From Dechloromonas sp. (GTDB lineage: Bacteria; Pseudomonadota; Gammaproteobacteria; Burkholderiales; Rhodocyclaceae), in assembly GCA_028687035.1 (NCBI GenBank), contig JAQUAX010000006.1:1-64000 (forward strand): a DNA stretch of 64,000 bases, written 5' to 3'. The position numbers and the translations under genes are program-made. A model generated the notes under the pieces. That model was not told the DNA's origin and searched no databases. It worked only from the letters and a program-made list of their open reading frames with translations. Shown one piece after another: positions 1 to 10,043 of this stretch (position 1 is its first letter; every line of letters begins with the position of its first letter).

Positions 1-126
1 TCTTGGAGCCCATCGGATACATCCCGCCCGCCGAGGCTGAGCAACGGTATTATTGGCAACTCGCCCAACAGCCTGAAACCGTCTGTACTTAAACCACGGA
101 GCCTCTACGAAACCCGGGGCGATTCA
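1..126 (+). mobile_element. IS3-family insertion sequence, right end only
   Basis: The plus strand from base 3 encodes the C-terminus of an IS3-family OrfB transposase, and the element appears to end at 126. There the sequence reads ...CCCGGGGCGATTCA, so the minus strand begins TGAATCGCCCCGGG, with the TG...CA ends typical of IS3-family elements. To the right of 126 the pilY1 reading frame is native. The left end and most of the element lie outside the window. The target duplication, usually 3-4 bp in this family, would start at 127 (catt), but the other copy is not visible. Confidence 0.8.
3..92 (+). CDS. IS3-family transposase OrfB, C-terminal 29 residues (partial)
   Basis: This is the last 29 codons of a DDE transposase running into the window from the left, stopping at TAA 90-92. 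The residues LEPIGYIPPAEAEQRYY are the characteristic end of the IS3-family integrase-core OrfB. Its stop overlaps, on the opposite strand, the stop codon (89-91) of the truncated pilY1. The catalytic DDE residues lie outside the window, so activity cannot be judged. Confidence 0.85.
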   Translation: MEPIGYIPPAEAEQRYYWQLAQQPETVCT

Positions 127-3100
127 CATTGTCAGATTCATCGACAAAAGAACCCGTCCCGAAGAAAACGAGATAGCCCCCATTGGGATTGGGCATAACT
201 ACCGGGCTAGTCGTAATCTGTTGCATGACTGCCGGCGAGTCCGCAGTGGTCGCCGTAAAAAGCGGAAGCGGGGTGCTACCACTACTGAATGCTGATCCCC
301 AGTTCGCTGGATCAGTACTGCTGACATCTATTTTCCAGACATTGCCATAACGGTCTCCGGCATACAGCGCATCAACGACGTTATCTCCATTTTTGTCCAA
401 ACCGAATACCGTGGATAAGCCATTGGCCGGATTCAGTGGCGTACTCCCTTCGTTCGGGGCAGCCAGTTCGATCTTCCTGTAATGGGTATTCAATGTCCAT
501 GCATTACCCCTGCCACTCCCATCAAAGCCAGGACCATCAATAAACAGGATATAAAGATAGGCACGCCCATTTGAGCTCACGCGTCCATCAGATGTGGTGT
601 TGTTATATCCGTTACCAATGATGACAGCCCACTTTCCATTATTCATCTTGCGGACCAGTGGTTGCGAGAAGGTGTGACCGAGATCCGAGTCATCTCTATC
701 TGTGAACTCCCAAAAAACGAGTGATTTCGCGCTAGCCGTAGAGAACGATGAAGGATTAGTTCCATCGAGGGCATAAATCCCCTGCCCGCCGGAATTCAGC
801 CCTCCAGTAACCACTGTTCGCCAGCATTTGTTAGCGTCAGAAGCAGGCGTGCATACACTGCTACTCAGTTGAGCGCTTGCCACCACCGGCGTGCTGTCAA
901 CAAAATACTTGTGCGAATAATTAGTCCAAGTGAGCTGGTTGAGTTTTCCATAAACTGCGGACGGAACATAAGCCAACAGTTCCTTCCCACTATTCGCCGT
1001 GGCAGCTGGCGGCGATGTTCCATCGTCAGAAGCATCTTCAGCATTGAAGACATGCAACATTCCATCATTGCCACCGACGTAAACTACAGGTGTCCTTGAT
1101 GCCACATTGGCCGCATAAATCGCAAAACTTGAATAGTCTGCAGGAGGAACATAGGCTGACGAAGGGGTCCGCACATAGGCTGGTGACGAATTAATGAAAT
1201 CACCCAAAGAGAATGCAGTGGAAACACCACTATTAATGTCAGTGCTCACCCGGCTACGCCAACCATAGCCGTTGCTGCCTTCATTGCTATTGTCCCCCCT
1301 GATGAAATCCACGCGCTCGCTGCCTCGCCCATCACTAGCGCCCGAGCCTGGATCGATATTCAGCAAAGCCTGCTGGCGAGCCGAAAACTGGCTCGAAAAT
1401 ACGTCGCTACCCGTTGAATCGGTACTGAAAAAATCAACCCCCTGCCGGGCATTGCTCGCGGTGCCTGCGCTGCCATTCGCGAGCAAACCATCGTTAAACG
1501 TGATAACCCGGCGAGTGGTCCACGGCGGGATACCGGAGGATGGATTGAGGGTGGCCGGGTTCAAACTGGTCGTCGCCCGCCAAACTGGAGTTGAGTTAAC
1601 GGTCAAATCCTCATTCATGCGATAGCTAACCAGATCGCCAGCCCAACCCGATGAATTGTACGTCGCCCCGTAAACATTGATGCCATTGCCTGCCCGAATG
1701 TCACCCGTAGAAGCCTCAGATCCGCTCCCTTGTCCGGACTGACTTGCAATCTGCGAAAGAGCACCTTTTACAGCAGCTATCATCGCTGAGGGATTGCCGG
1801 CGGGCAACAGTGTCTTTGGCCAAGCTCCGCTGTAACCGGGTATGCTTGTTGACCAGTTGAGCGGATTGCCATTAGCGTCAAAATTTGTGTCGCCACCATA
1901 CTTGCTTGCATACCAGTATTGTGAATTAACCCCAAGGTCACCATATTCCTGAACGTCGATGACGAAGGTCTTGGCCTTGACCGGATAGCCACTAAGGTTG
2001 CGGAATCCATCCTTTGCCGCCCAGTAAGCTAGTCCAGACATGTAATAACTGGCGCTCCCTGAAAAAGTCTGGGTTGCCAAATTATTTTTTCCTTCCAGAG
2101 TGCCAAGTGCGTTGGTCAAGGTAGTCACATTGACAGCGCTGTCACCCGAGAGACTACCTTGATCGGAAGTCTGACTATTGCCAGTACATTGTGATGCGCC
2201 ATACGATGAAATGCTGCCACCGGGGAGACGTTTATCACAGTGGGTATGGGTATCTCCCATGGTGATAATGTAGTTTTTCTGGCACCAATACTGAACAGGG
2301 TCATCCCATGAGGTAATGACAGGAAATCCATCGTTGTTCGAAGTCGATGCACGACTGTAGAAAGCACTCGTCGGGGTCAGACCGCGCAAATACCGCAGGC
2401 TTTCATAATAAAGCTTACCTACGTTGTCGTAGGTTTTATAGCCTTGAGCACCAGTCCCAAATTTATTGATATAGTTAATCACACCTGAGCTACTCACCGC
2501 ACCACCATATGAGGCGCTTGCCTCACTGGAATCGGGATTACCCACCAAGACACCTGTTGAGGATGACCACTCCGCCGTGCTGTTGGTTACGTATCCACCC
2601 GATGAAGCCCATCTCAGCGGGGCAACATATTTGAGCTTGGATCGCATGACGGCATTATCGATATCATTGGCCTTGTAATAGGAAAAAACGCCAAATCGCA
2701 TCTTTTCGCCGTTTCTTTGTACCTCACCAACTGGCTTGTAACTGTTGCCATAACGCTCACAGTTGGATTCGAGACCGATCGACGAATCGCAAACCTTGGC
2801 CCGAACGTAATAATCATACGAAGCGGAAAAATTAAGTGCATAAGTCGAATTATAATAATAAGAATCCGCTGAACTACCTGTATAGGAAGGAGTGTAGTAA
2901 TAGGTCGGATATGAGGAGGTCCGGTAGGTGACACTGGTCATCTTGTAGTATTTTCTCGGATTTCTACCGCCGTCCGTCCGGTTGTAATCCGTTGTGCTGC
3001 TAGCATTGATGTTGCTTACACGCGTAGCAGACGGGGAACCGGTAACGGTCCAGCCCGTACTCGAAGCATTACATTGGTGCGGATTTCCACTAGTACCATT

Positions 3101-4213
3101 CCCGCTTGGATTGCAATAAGCTTGGCGGCCCGAGGCTAGGGTACAGGTAATGCGATAGGGGCTTGAGGTGGCAATGCTGCAACTGGTGACGTTTTCCGTC
3201 GTGTTCTGAAAGGCTGGGTTGGTTCCCGTGAAGGAACTATTGCCTCCGTAACCAGAAGCCGCAAACGTACCACCGGCGAAAGTGCCGAATACGGAACAGC
3301 GAAATGGATCGCCACTAGAACCATCACCGCTCCAGTCTGTGCACGACCCCAAATTACTGGCGGCGTCACGCAAGGTGCACGTAAAGTTTCTATCGGCATC
3401 AACACTGGGACTGGTGCAGCTTACCGTATCGGTAGATGATTGACTGAAAGTGCGCCTCCCCCCCGGCGTGTTGGATGTCGGCGTGCCTATACCCGTGAAA
3501 TTACCAAACGTTGTGCAGCGATAAGGGTTGGTGCTGGTACCACTCCCCCCCCAGTTTGTACAAGCACCGGCCTCACCGCTTGTCTGCATAGCAAGCGTAC
3601 AGCTGAAACTGCTACCGCTTAGCTGCGGGTCCGTACATAGCGCCGTTCCCGTTCTGCCCGTGCTGACCGTCATCTGCGTTCCCTTGCCCTGATTGACGAT
3701 GCTCAGACTAACGCCAGCAAAAGGCGTGGCGGTGGTACCAGAATAGGTTTTATCGGGGAAATTGCTGGCTCCGCCTTGACCGCTCTGGTAAGTCCGTTGC
3801 AATACCGTCAGGCTCGAGGTGTCAGTATGGCGGTCACCACCAGTCATCGCATAACGGAACTCATCCAGGCCCGTCATCGTGGCCCAATTGAGGAAATTAC
3901 CGCTCCAGTGCCCCGTGCAGTCATGCACGGTGGCCAATGAAACCGGATTGAAGCGGTCGTCCGTTGTCGAATAGTCATAGCATTTTTCCGAATCGAACAA
4001 TCCGAGATAAGTCGTGGCTTCCGAATAATCGTTCGTACCTTGATACGCCGCGGTATTAGCGGTCGGATACTCAACGGATAGGGCGAATAGCACATTGGGA
4101 GGAACCGCGGACTGGAGATATAACGGTGATTCCGCAAGCGAACCAGGAGCAGCCGGCACCGACCAGAAAGCGCAGGAAATGGCAATCGCTATATTCAACA
4201 GACGGGATGTCAT
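89..4213 (-). pseudogene. pilY1: PilY1-like type IV pilus tip/biogenesis protein, 3' end truncated by IS insertion
   Basis: PilY1 is a secreted tip-associated factor needed in many bacteria for type IV pilus extension and adhesion. Residues 1-28 form a signal peptide. Residues 191-381 hold three tandem four-cysteine repeats. The C-terminal beta-propeller begins near residue 1003 (LGDFINSSPAYV), with blade motifs YVGGNDGMLHVFNA and YAGDRYGNVWKIDV. The PilY1 calcium site is present as D1273-x-N1275-x-D1277-x3-D1281. Native sequence ends after about residue 1362; the last dozen residues and the stop come from the IS end. Known PilY1 proteins run some 200-300 residues beyond the calcium site, against about 90 here, so the end of the propeller is missing. 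It is the last gene of the fimT-pilV-pilW-pilX-pilY1 operon. The truncated product may be non-functional or partly functional. Confidence 0.9.
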
Positions 4214-4251
4214 ATGACCTCCGAGAGAAACGGATAATTAGACTTGATCAA

Positions 4252-4827
4252 TCAATTTCTGAACAAGGTGAGCAGGTTAACTTGAGTATTGGGCAGACGC
4301 CCCCTACTTTGAGAAACAATCAGAAAACATGTTGATTCATTTTTGGCATTTTCGCTGGGACCACAGGCATCGGGCTTTTGCAAAATGACAAGATAACGCG
4401 GCTGCACACCACCATCGTAGCCAGAAATTGTCGGCGAGAGATTAGTTCCGATCTGACCTAATGGAGCACCCGTGACAGCACCTGAAAACAAGTCCAGGCT
4501 AGTCGGGCTAAGGGAGGAATCACAGCTGAAGCCCGTAGGCGGGTTGGTAAAGCAGCGATCACTGGACATCGCTGTGGGTTTTGGGCTTGGCGTAGAGGCA
4601 GAGTCGTAACTCCCTGTAATTAACATGATTGCCTCATTCATTGCCGCCTCGGCGCCCAGAAGTGCGATTTCTTTGTCGCGGAAATTTCGGGCCATCCGCT
4701 CGTCTGCAGTGCTGGTCCAATATACGCTGATACCAAGAAGCGTTAGCACAACCAAAAATATCAGGGCGACCAGCAAGGCAACCCCCATTTGTTGCTGTTG
4801 GAACGTGCGAGAAAAATGGGTTTGCAT
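4252..4827 (-). CDS. pilX: Minor pilin PilX
   Basis: This 191-residue minor pilin belongs to the initiation complex that primes type IV pilus assembly with PilV, PilW, FimT/FimU and PilY1. The N-terminus carries the PilX-type hydrophobic helix (QQMGVALLVALIFLVVLTLL) followed by ADERMARNFRD, typical of PilX N-terminal domains. I chose ATG 4827, which lies 11 nt after the pilW stop; a TTG at 4851 would add 8 residues and overlap pilW. The C-terminal half is variable, with paired cysteines. It is on the minus strand, followed after 38 nt by pilY1. Confidence 0.88.
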   Translation of the reverse strand: MQTHFSRTFQQQQMGVALLVALIFLVVLTLLGISVYWTSTADERMARNFRDKEIALLGAEAAMNEAIMLITGSYDSASTPSPKPTAMSSDRCFTNPPTGFSCDSSLSPTSLDLFSGAVTGAPLGQIGTNLSPTISGYDGGVQPRYLVILQKPDACGPSENAKNESTCFLIVSQSRGRLPNTQVNLLTLFRN

Positions 4828-4838
4828 GTATCCCGCCT

Positions 4839-5714
4839 TTAAATTGGACAAATATTGCGCAGAGCCACAGTAAAGGTGGCGTGCTGCCGAACCCGGCCAT
4901 CAGCAGGCGCGGTGAACGTAGCACCGGCATCCGCTGAGCCACCCGAGTAGGAATCGAAGTGATTGATAGTCCAAGTCGAGCGATCAACCGCACTGGTTTC
5001 CTTGGTTCGAGTGATCAGCGACACAATCGCGCTACGCACATTGGTCATGCTGGAGACATTTGCCGCCTGAACATAACGGTCAGTGACGCCGTTGAGGTCA
5101 GTATCATCACCAAACAGAAGCTGCATACTCTCGACCCCCGGAACCAGCGCAACCGCAGCCCAGGTATTGGTCGAATGACAGAACAGCGCAGGTTCATTGT
5201 CATTATTGCTATCCGCCGCAATGAAGTAAGTATCTTCTACGCGAACATTCGACGCGATGGCGTTGCCTTGGCAATCGGTGATAGTTCCATCCGGGGTAAA
5301 GGGTGAATTAGTCAAGCCCTCACCGTAGTAGCGAATACGAAAGACATCACTGGAATTGAGCACTGTCGCTGTCGGATTGCCGGATGAGCTAGAAAACTCT
5401 GCCGAGGACAGGGTGATCGAAGACTGGTCATTCAAGGCATTAAGTCGAAATGGTGCGGCGTTACTACAAAAGTCGGCCCCCTGACTGCGGGGATTTCTGA
5501 ATCCCGCTTTTCGCAAGGCATGGCCGATATTATCAAACGCAAAACGAGATGACTCCTGCGCACGCGATATTCCGGTTTGTGCCTGCTGAGTCCCGATACC
5601 ATTGATATAGGCTTGGGTGACGACCAAGGTTATCAGCAGTCCGATAGCAACAGCGACCATCAATTCGACCAGGGTGAACCCTTTGCTTCGTGAGTTTTTC
5701 ATGGTCATCAGCAT
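4839..5714 (-). CDS. pilW: Minor pilin PilW
   Basis: This is a 291-residue type IV minor pilin. The class III prepilin leader ends SKG and is followed by FTLVELMVAVAIGLLITLVV, the conserved methylated-Phe helix with Glu5. The FAFDNIGHALRKAGFRNP segment after it is typical of PilW. The ATG at 5714 directly abuts the pilV stop; in-frame ATGs at 5708 and 5702 would give shorter leaders. It sits between pilV and pilX in the minor-pilin operon and acts at the inner membrane/pilus tip. Confidence 0.9.
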   Translation of the reverse strand: MLMTMKNSRSKGFTLVELMVAVAIGLLITLVVTQAYINGIGTQQAQTGISRAQESSRFAFDNIGHALRKAGFRNPRSQGADFCSNAAPFRLNALNDQSSITLSSAEFSSSSGNPTATVLNSSDVFRIRYYGEGLTNSPFTPDGTITDCQGNAIASNVRVEDTYFIAADSNNDNEPALFCHSTNTWAAVALVPGVESMQLLFGDDTDLNGVTDRYVQAANVSSMTNVRSAIVSLITRTKETSAVDRSTWTINHFDSYSGGSADAGATFTAPADGRVRQHATFTVALRNICPI

Positions 5715-6263
5715 TTAAATCTGGGTTGAGAGGCAGGTATCAGTGGATGAATCGGAGTTTGAAACACCTCCACCAGATACGGCTATACGCCTACTTTCAT
5801 TCCAGCAAACTTTAATAGTGATTCGTCCTGAATTACTACAAGCAAAATCCGAGGAATTCCCATCCGCTGGACTACTGTCAAGGCATACTGTGCCGCTACC
5901 GCCAGGCAACAGCAGCCTTGCATTAGCCAACCAGAGTGCATATTCGCTATTAGCAATCAGGTTTGGGGTTAGTGTTGCGTCGGTGCTGCATTTAGTCGTT
6001 GTCAGGCAGTTGCTGGTCAACGTATTGGTTGGGGGTGCGTACTCTGAGACGAAATAGGGATTGGAATTGATCTTTTCAGTCATGTCTGCCAGTTGCTGTG
6101 CGGCAATGGTTCGGTAATGTGAACTCGAACTCATTTTCAGACCGTGCATGAGAAGCCCTAGCAGACCCAACAGCCCAACGGAGAGGACAATAACCGCTAC
6201 CATGACTTCCAGCAGCGTCGCCCCCTTCTGTGCGGCAGGGGAAATAGTGAACAGTTTTTTCAT
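5715..6263 (-). CDS. pilV: Minor pilin PilV
   Basis: This 182-residue minor pilin has prepilin leader AQKG and helix ATLLEVMVAVIVLSVGLLG, followed by a SHYRTIAAQQLADMTEKINSNP segment usual for PilV. I chose ATG 6263, which overlaps the fimT stop as ATGA, indicating translational coupling. A TTG two codons earlier is a weaker alternative. Several cysteines lie in the C-terminal domain. It probably works with PilW, PilX and FimT to start pilus assembly and to anchor PilY1. Confidence 0.88.
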   Translation of the reverse strand: MKKLFTISPAAQKGATLLEVMVAVIVLSVGLLGLLGLLMHGLKMSSSSHYRTIAAQQLADMTEKINSNPYFVSEYAPPTNTLTSNCLTTTKCSTDATLTPNLIANSEYALWLANARLLLPGGSGTVCLDSSPADGNSSDFACSNSGRITIKVCWNESRRIAVSGGGVSNSDSSTDTCLSTQI

Positions 6264-6823
6264 GAACAACTTTCCACTCGATTTACGGTTGCCCGCCCAG
6301 TAGGTGGCAGTTTGACCTCCCGCCCTCTGGGCTCACCATAAGAACACATTTTGAACGTCCATGTACTGATGCCAGTAATGCCGCCGCTCGGCAGAAAAGT
6401 CATGGAAAAGGTGTTTGCCGGACCGCTGGCAATCAGAGAGAGCCCATCGCTCAATGCCGGGCTGTAACTGATGATTTCTGCAGCATCCAAAGAGCCGTTA
6501 GCGTTAGCGTCTGACCAGATCAGGCGCCCTTCACTCCAGTCGTCGCCTGATGTGGCGCAAGTGGTACTGGTGGCTGCCAGACAGACGAATACCCTTTTAC
6601 TTCGGCTTGCCGCTTCGGACCTGGCAAATGAAAGATCGGCAACGAAACCATTCACCTCGCTGGTCAGTCGAGTAGCAACTAGGAAGCTTCTAAAACTAGG
6701 TGCAGCAATGGCCAGAAGTACGGCCAGCACCGTTATCGTGATCATCAGTTCGATCACTGTGAAGCCACGGACTCTCATAAACATACCGCGACACGGGTTT
6801 TTCTGGGTTGGTCTAACAGTCAT
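6260..6823 (-). CDS. fimT: Minor pilin FimT/FimU (GspH family)
   Basis: This 187-residue pseudopilin-like protein has leader VRG, helix FTVIELMITITVLAVLLAIAAPSF and a GspH/FimT C-terminal domain with DLSFARSEAASRSKRV. The start at ATG 6823 is supported by an AGAGG Shine-Dalgarno about 10 nt upstream and gives a 20-residue leader; ATGs at 6784 and 6778 would give more usual short leaders but lack a clear ribosome site. It is the first gene of the minor-pilin operon. FimT proteins in other bacteria can bind DNA during natural transformation; that is family knowledge and is not shown here. Confidence 0.85.
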   Translation of the reverse strand: MTVRPTQKNPCRGMFMRVRGFTVIELMITITVLAVLLAIAAPSFRSFLVATRLTSEVNGFVADLSFARSEAASRSKRVFVCLAATSTTCATSGDDWSEGRLIWSDANANGSLDAAEIISYSPALSDGLSLIASGPANTFSMTFLPSGGITGISTWTFKMCSYGEPRGREVKLPPTGRATVNRVESCS

Positions 6824-7240
6824 GACAAATGAGAACCTCTCGAAAAACCCTTGTAGCGATGGAATTTACCCGCACCGAAAGTCGAGCCGACGCTTCCAAT
6901 TTTGGCAATATTTGGTTGACAAATCAAAAATCACAAAACCGACTATGAATGCTAGCCAATACGATCTGATCATGCAAGGCAGAAATACCATTACGGGCAG
7001 TCCAAAAAATTTTGCCCACAAAGCGGGAGATCAAATCAATGTCCTTGGATCACTGCTTGCCAGAATGACGCCCAGACAAATTTGGACAGGCACAGGAATA
7101 CACGGACATCGGTGCCCAGATGAAGATTAATTGTACGGTTTCCTGAAACAGGCTCAGAGACCATCATCCTGCAAAACAGAGTCTGAAGCCAACTCTTCGG
7201 CGGACGAAAAAGACGGTGAGGGGAAAACGCAAAGGCCTTA
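6824..7240. other. AT-rich intergenic region between ispH 3' end and fimT
   Basis: I see no convincing gene in these 417 bases. A plus-strand frame crosses it to 7130 but is a continuation of sequence antisense to fimT and resembles no protein I know. Both flanking genes are on the minus strand, so the fimT operon promoter should lie here. A weak candidate on the minus strand is TTGATT, 17 nt, CAAAAT near 6895-6925. No clear terminator follows ispH. Confidence 0.5.
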
Positions 7241-8161
7241 TCAGCCCAACCCCTTCGGCAGCGGAAACGCAATCCCTTCCTCGACCCCTGCCAACTGCCC
7301 AACCACCGCGCCCGTCAGGGCCTTGATGCGGTCGACGACGCGCAATACCAGAATTTCAGGTGCCGAAGCCCCTGCCGTGACGCCGATGCGCCGGCGGCCC
7401 TCCAGCCAAGCCGGATCGATTTCCTCCGGACCATCGACGAGATAGCCGTCGATGCCCCGCGACACCGCGACCTCGCGCAAGCGGCGGGAATTGGAACTGT
7501 TCGGACTACCGACGACGATCACCAGGTCGCAGCGTTCGCTCAATTCCTTGACCGCATCCTGGCGGTTCTGCGTCGCGTAGCAGATGTCGTCCTTCTTCGG
7601 CCCCTGTATGCCGGGAAAACGCTGGCGCAGCGCATCGATGACGACCGACGCATCATCCACCGACAGGGTGGTCTGAGTGACGAAGGAGAGTTGTTCCGGG
7701 CTCTTCACGTCGAGTCCTGCCACGTCGGCGGCGGTTTCGACCAGATACATCCCCCCGTCGCTCTGCCCCATCGTCCCCTCGACTTCCGGATGCCCCTTGT
7801 GGCCGATCATCACCACTTCGCGCGCGTCGCGCCGCATCTTGCCGACTTCGACATGGACCTTGGTGACCAGCGGGCAGGTCGCATCGAACACCTTCAAGCC
7901 CCGGCGGTCGGCTTCGGCCCGCACTTCGCGGGACACACCGTGCGCACTGAAGACCACGGTACTGCCGGCCGGCACCTCGTCGAGTTCTTCGACGAAGACC
8001 GCGCCCTTGGCGCGCAGGTCGTCGCAGACGAACTTGTTATGGACGACCTCGTGACGGACGTAGATCGGCGCGCCGAATTTCTCGATGGCCCGCTCGACGA
8101 TGGCGATCGCGCGCTCGACGCCGGCGCAGAAACCGCGGGGATTGGCGAGAAGAATTTCCAT
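7241..8161 (-). CDS. ispH: 4-hydroxy-3-methylbut-2-enyl diphosphate reductase
   Basis: IspH (LytB) catalyses the last MEP-pathway step, reducing HMBPP to IPP and DMAPP with a [4Fe-4S] cluster. The 306-residue protein begins [15 protein letters not shown] and contains the three cluster cysteines (in RGFCAGV, DATCP and ICYATQNRQ), plus VFSAHGV and [15 protein letters not shown]. The frame stays open upstream to 8311, but that extension runs through the tRNA-Thr terminator and into the tRNA; homologues start at ATG 8161. A GATAAT -10-like box lies at 8196-8201. Its pathway partners ispA and dxs are 20 kb away. Confidence 0.97.
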   Translation of the reverse strand: MEILLANPRGFCAGVERAIAIVERAIEKFGAPIYVRHEVVHNKFVCDDLRAKGAVFVEELDEVPAGSTVVFSAHGVSREVRAEADRRGLKVFDATCPLVTKVHVEVGKMRRDAREVVMIGHKGHPEVEGTMGQSDGGMYLVETAADVAGLDVKSPEQLSFVTQTTLSVDDASVVIDALRQRFPGIQGPKKDDICYATQNRQDAVKELSERCDLVIVVGSPNSSNSRRLREVAVSRGIDGYLVDGPEEIDPAWLEGRRRIGVTAGASAPEILVLRVVDRIKALTGAVVGQLAGVEEGIAFPLPKGLG

Positions 8162-8249
8162 GGGATGGCTTTCGGGAAGTGGATTCGGATTCGCGATTAT
8201 CGACACGCGTCGGGCGGATTCGTTCGCCGCCCGTGCAAGGCCACAAATG

Positions 8250-8277
8250 AAAAAGGGCTGGCTTTCGCCAACCCTTT
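8250..8277 (-). terminator. Terminator of tRNA-Thr
   Basis: On the minus strand, GGGTTGGC-GAAA-GCCAGCCC (one G-U pair, GNRA-type loop) is followed by TTTTT. It lies 8 nt downstream of the tRNA-Thr 3' end and upstream of ispH. Confidence 0.8.
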
Positions 8278-8285
8278 GAATTTTA

Positions 8286-8361
<76 letters not shown>

Positions 8362-8431
8362 ACGCTTTCAACTTTCAACCAAACCCGGCATCAGCGATGC
8401 TTTTCCCGGGTGGCCGTCAGCAGAGCGTAGA

Positions 8432-8461
8432 ATTATAGCTTTTTCGTTGGCCATCAGGCAA
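8432..8461 (-). promoter_or_regulatory. Sigma70-type promoter for tRNA-Thr
   Basis: On the minus strand TTGCCT (8456-8461), 18 nt, then a perfect TATAAT (8432-8437). It would start transcription roughly 60 nt upstream of the mature tRNA, so a 5' leader would be removed by RNase P. It lies just ahead of the divergent murJ start. Confidence 0.6.
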
Positions 8462-8473
8462 CGCCCCCCGCAC

Positions 8474-10024
8474 ATGAATCTGCTTCGCGCGCTGGCCACG
8501 GTCAGTGGTATGACCCTGCTCTCCCGCATCCTCGGTTTCGTCCGCGATTTCGTGATCGCCCGGACCTTCGGTGCCGGCCTGGCGACCGATGCCTTCTTCG
8601 TCGCCTTCAAGCTGCCCAACCTGCTGCGCCGGATGTTCGCCGAGGGGGCGTTCTCGCAGGCTTTCGTGCCCATCCTGGGCGAGTACCGCAATCAGCGCAA
8701 TGCCGAGGATACCCGGACGCTGGTCGATCACGTCGCCAGCCTGCTGTCCGTCGTGCTGTTCGCGATCACGGCCGTCGGCATCGCCGCGGCGCCGTTGCTG
8801 GTCTGGATCTCGGCGCCCGGCTTCGCGGCCGACGCCGGGAAGTTCGAACTGACGGTGACGCTGACCCGGATCTGCTTCCCCTACATCCTGTTCATGTCGC
8901 TGGTCGCGCTGGCCGGCGGCATCCTGAATACCTGGAGCCGCTTTGCGCTGCCTGCCTTCACGCCGGTGCTGCTCAACCTCGCGTTCATTGCGATGGCGCT
9001 GTTCGCCGTCCCCTATTTCGATCCGCCGGTACTGGCCCTCGGCTGGGCGGTGTTCATCGGCGGCCTGCTGCAGCTGGCGATCCAGGTTCCCGCGCTGCGC
9101 CGCATCGCGATGCTGCCGCGGCCGACGATCGCCTGGCGTACCGCCTGGGCCGACCCCGGCGTGCGCCGCATCCTCAAGCTGATGGCGCCGGCACTGGTCG
9201 GCGTCTCGGTGTCGCAGATCAGCCTGCTGATCAACACCATCTTCGCCTCCTTCCTGAGCACCGGCAGCGTGTCCTGGCTGTATTACGCCGACCGCCTGAT
9301 GGAATTCCCGTCAGGCATGCTCGGCGCCGCACTCGGCACCATCCTGCTGCCCTCGCTGTCGCGTTGCCACGCCAGCAACAACCACGCCGAATACTCGAAG
9401 CTGCTCGACTGGGGGCTGCGCCTGACCCTGCTGCTCGCCGCACCGGCCGCGCTCGGCCTGGCGATTCTGGCCGTGCCGCTGATCGCGACGCTGTTCTTCC
9501 ACGGCGCCTTCGCCGTCGACGACGTCTTCCGCACGCGCGAGGCGTTGGTCGCCTACACCGTCGGCCTGACCGGACTGATCCTGGTCAAGGTGCTCGCCCC
9601 CGGTTTCTACGCCCGTCAGAACATCAGGACGCCGGTGCGCATCGCGCTGATCTCGCTTGCTGCGACGCAGGCGATGAACCTCGCCTTCGTCGGCTGGCTG
9701 GGCCACGCCGGTCTGGCGCTGTCGATCGGCCTGGCCGCCTGCCTGAACGCCGGCATGCTTTACCGCGGCTTGCGCCGCCAGGGCATCTACCAGCCGCAGC
9801 CGGGCTGGACGGGCTTCGTGCTTCGCCTCGCGGCGGCACTGGTCGCGATGGGCGCCGTGCTGTGGCTGGGCATGGGCAGCGAAGCGGCATGGTTGCAGCG
9901 CGGACTGCTCGGCCGCACAATCCACCTGTCCTGGCTGGTCCCGCTCGGGGCCGCCGCCTACTTCGCCACCCTGTGGCTGCTCGGCTTCCGCATCGCCGAT
10001 TTCCGGCGCCGTGCCGCCGACTGA
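8474..10024 (+). CDS. murJ: Lipid II flippase MurJ
   Basis: MurJ is a multi-pass inner-membrane MOP-superfamily protein that flips lipid II for peptidoglycan synthesis. The 516-residue sequence starts MNLLRALATVSGMTLLSRILGF, has the conserved RDFVIARTFGAG and PNLLRRMFAEGAFSQAFVP motifs, and shows about 14 hydrophobic segments. An upstream in-frame start at 8447 would add 9 residues; homologues begin at 8474. In many betaproteobacteria it neighbours the ribF-ileS-lspA cluster, which here is on the opposite strand 3' of it. Confidence 0.96.
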   Translation: MNLLRALATVSGMTLLSRILGFVRDFVIARTFGAGLATDAFFVAFKLPNLLRRMFAEGAFSQAFVPILGEYRNQRNAEDTRTLVDHVASLLSVVLFAITAVGIAAAPLLVWISAPGFAADAGKFELTVTLTRICFPYILFMSLVALAGGILNTWSRFALPAFTPVLLNLAFIAMALFAVPYFDPPVLALGWAVFIGGLLQLAIQVPALRRIAMLPRPTIAWRTAWADPGVRRILKLMAPALVGVSVSQISLLINTIFASFLSTGSVSWLYYADRLMEFPSGMLGAALGTILLPSLSRCHASNNHAEYSKLLDWGLRLTLLLAAPAALGLAILAVPLIATLFFHGAFAVDDVFRTREALVAYTVGLTGLILVKVLAPGFYARQNIRTPVRIALISLAATQAMNLAFVGWLGHAGLALSIGLAACLNAGMLYRGLRRQGIYQPQPGWTGFVLRLAAALVAMGAVLWLGMGSEAAWLQRGLLGRTIHLSWLVPLGAAAYFATLWLLGFRIADFRRRAAD

Positions 10025-10043
10025 AACGACAAGGAGATTCGAC

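Noticed and set aside
6917..6950. Perfect TTGACA on the plus strand in the gap before fimT
   Set aside because: The nearest -10-like TATGAA is 22 nt away and no plus-strand gene follows.
6471..7130. A plus-strand frame of 219 codons covering the AT-rich gap before fimT
   Set aside because: Half of it is antisense to fimT, it has no ribosome site and no family similarity; I left the gap without a gene.
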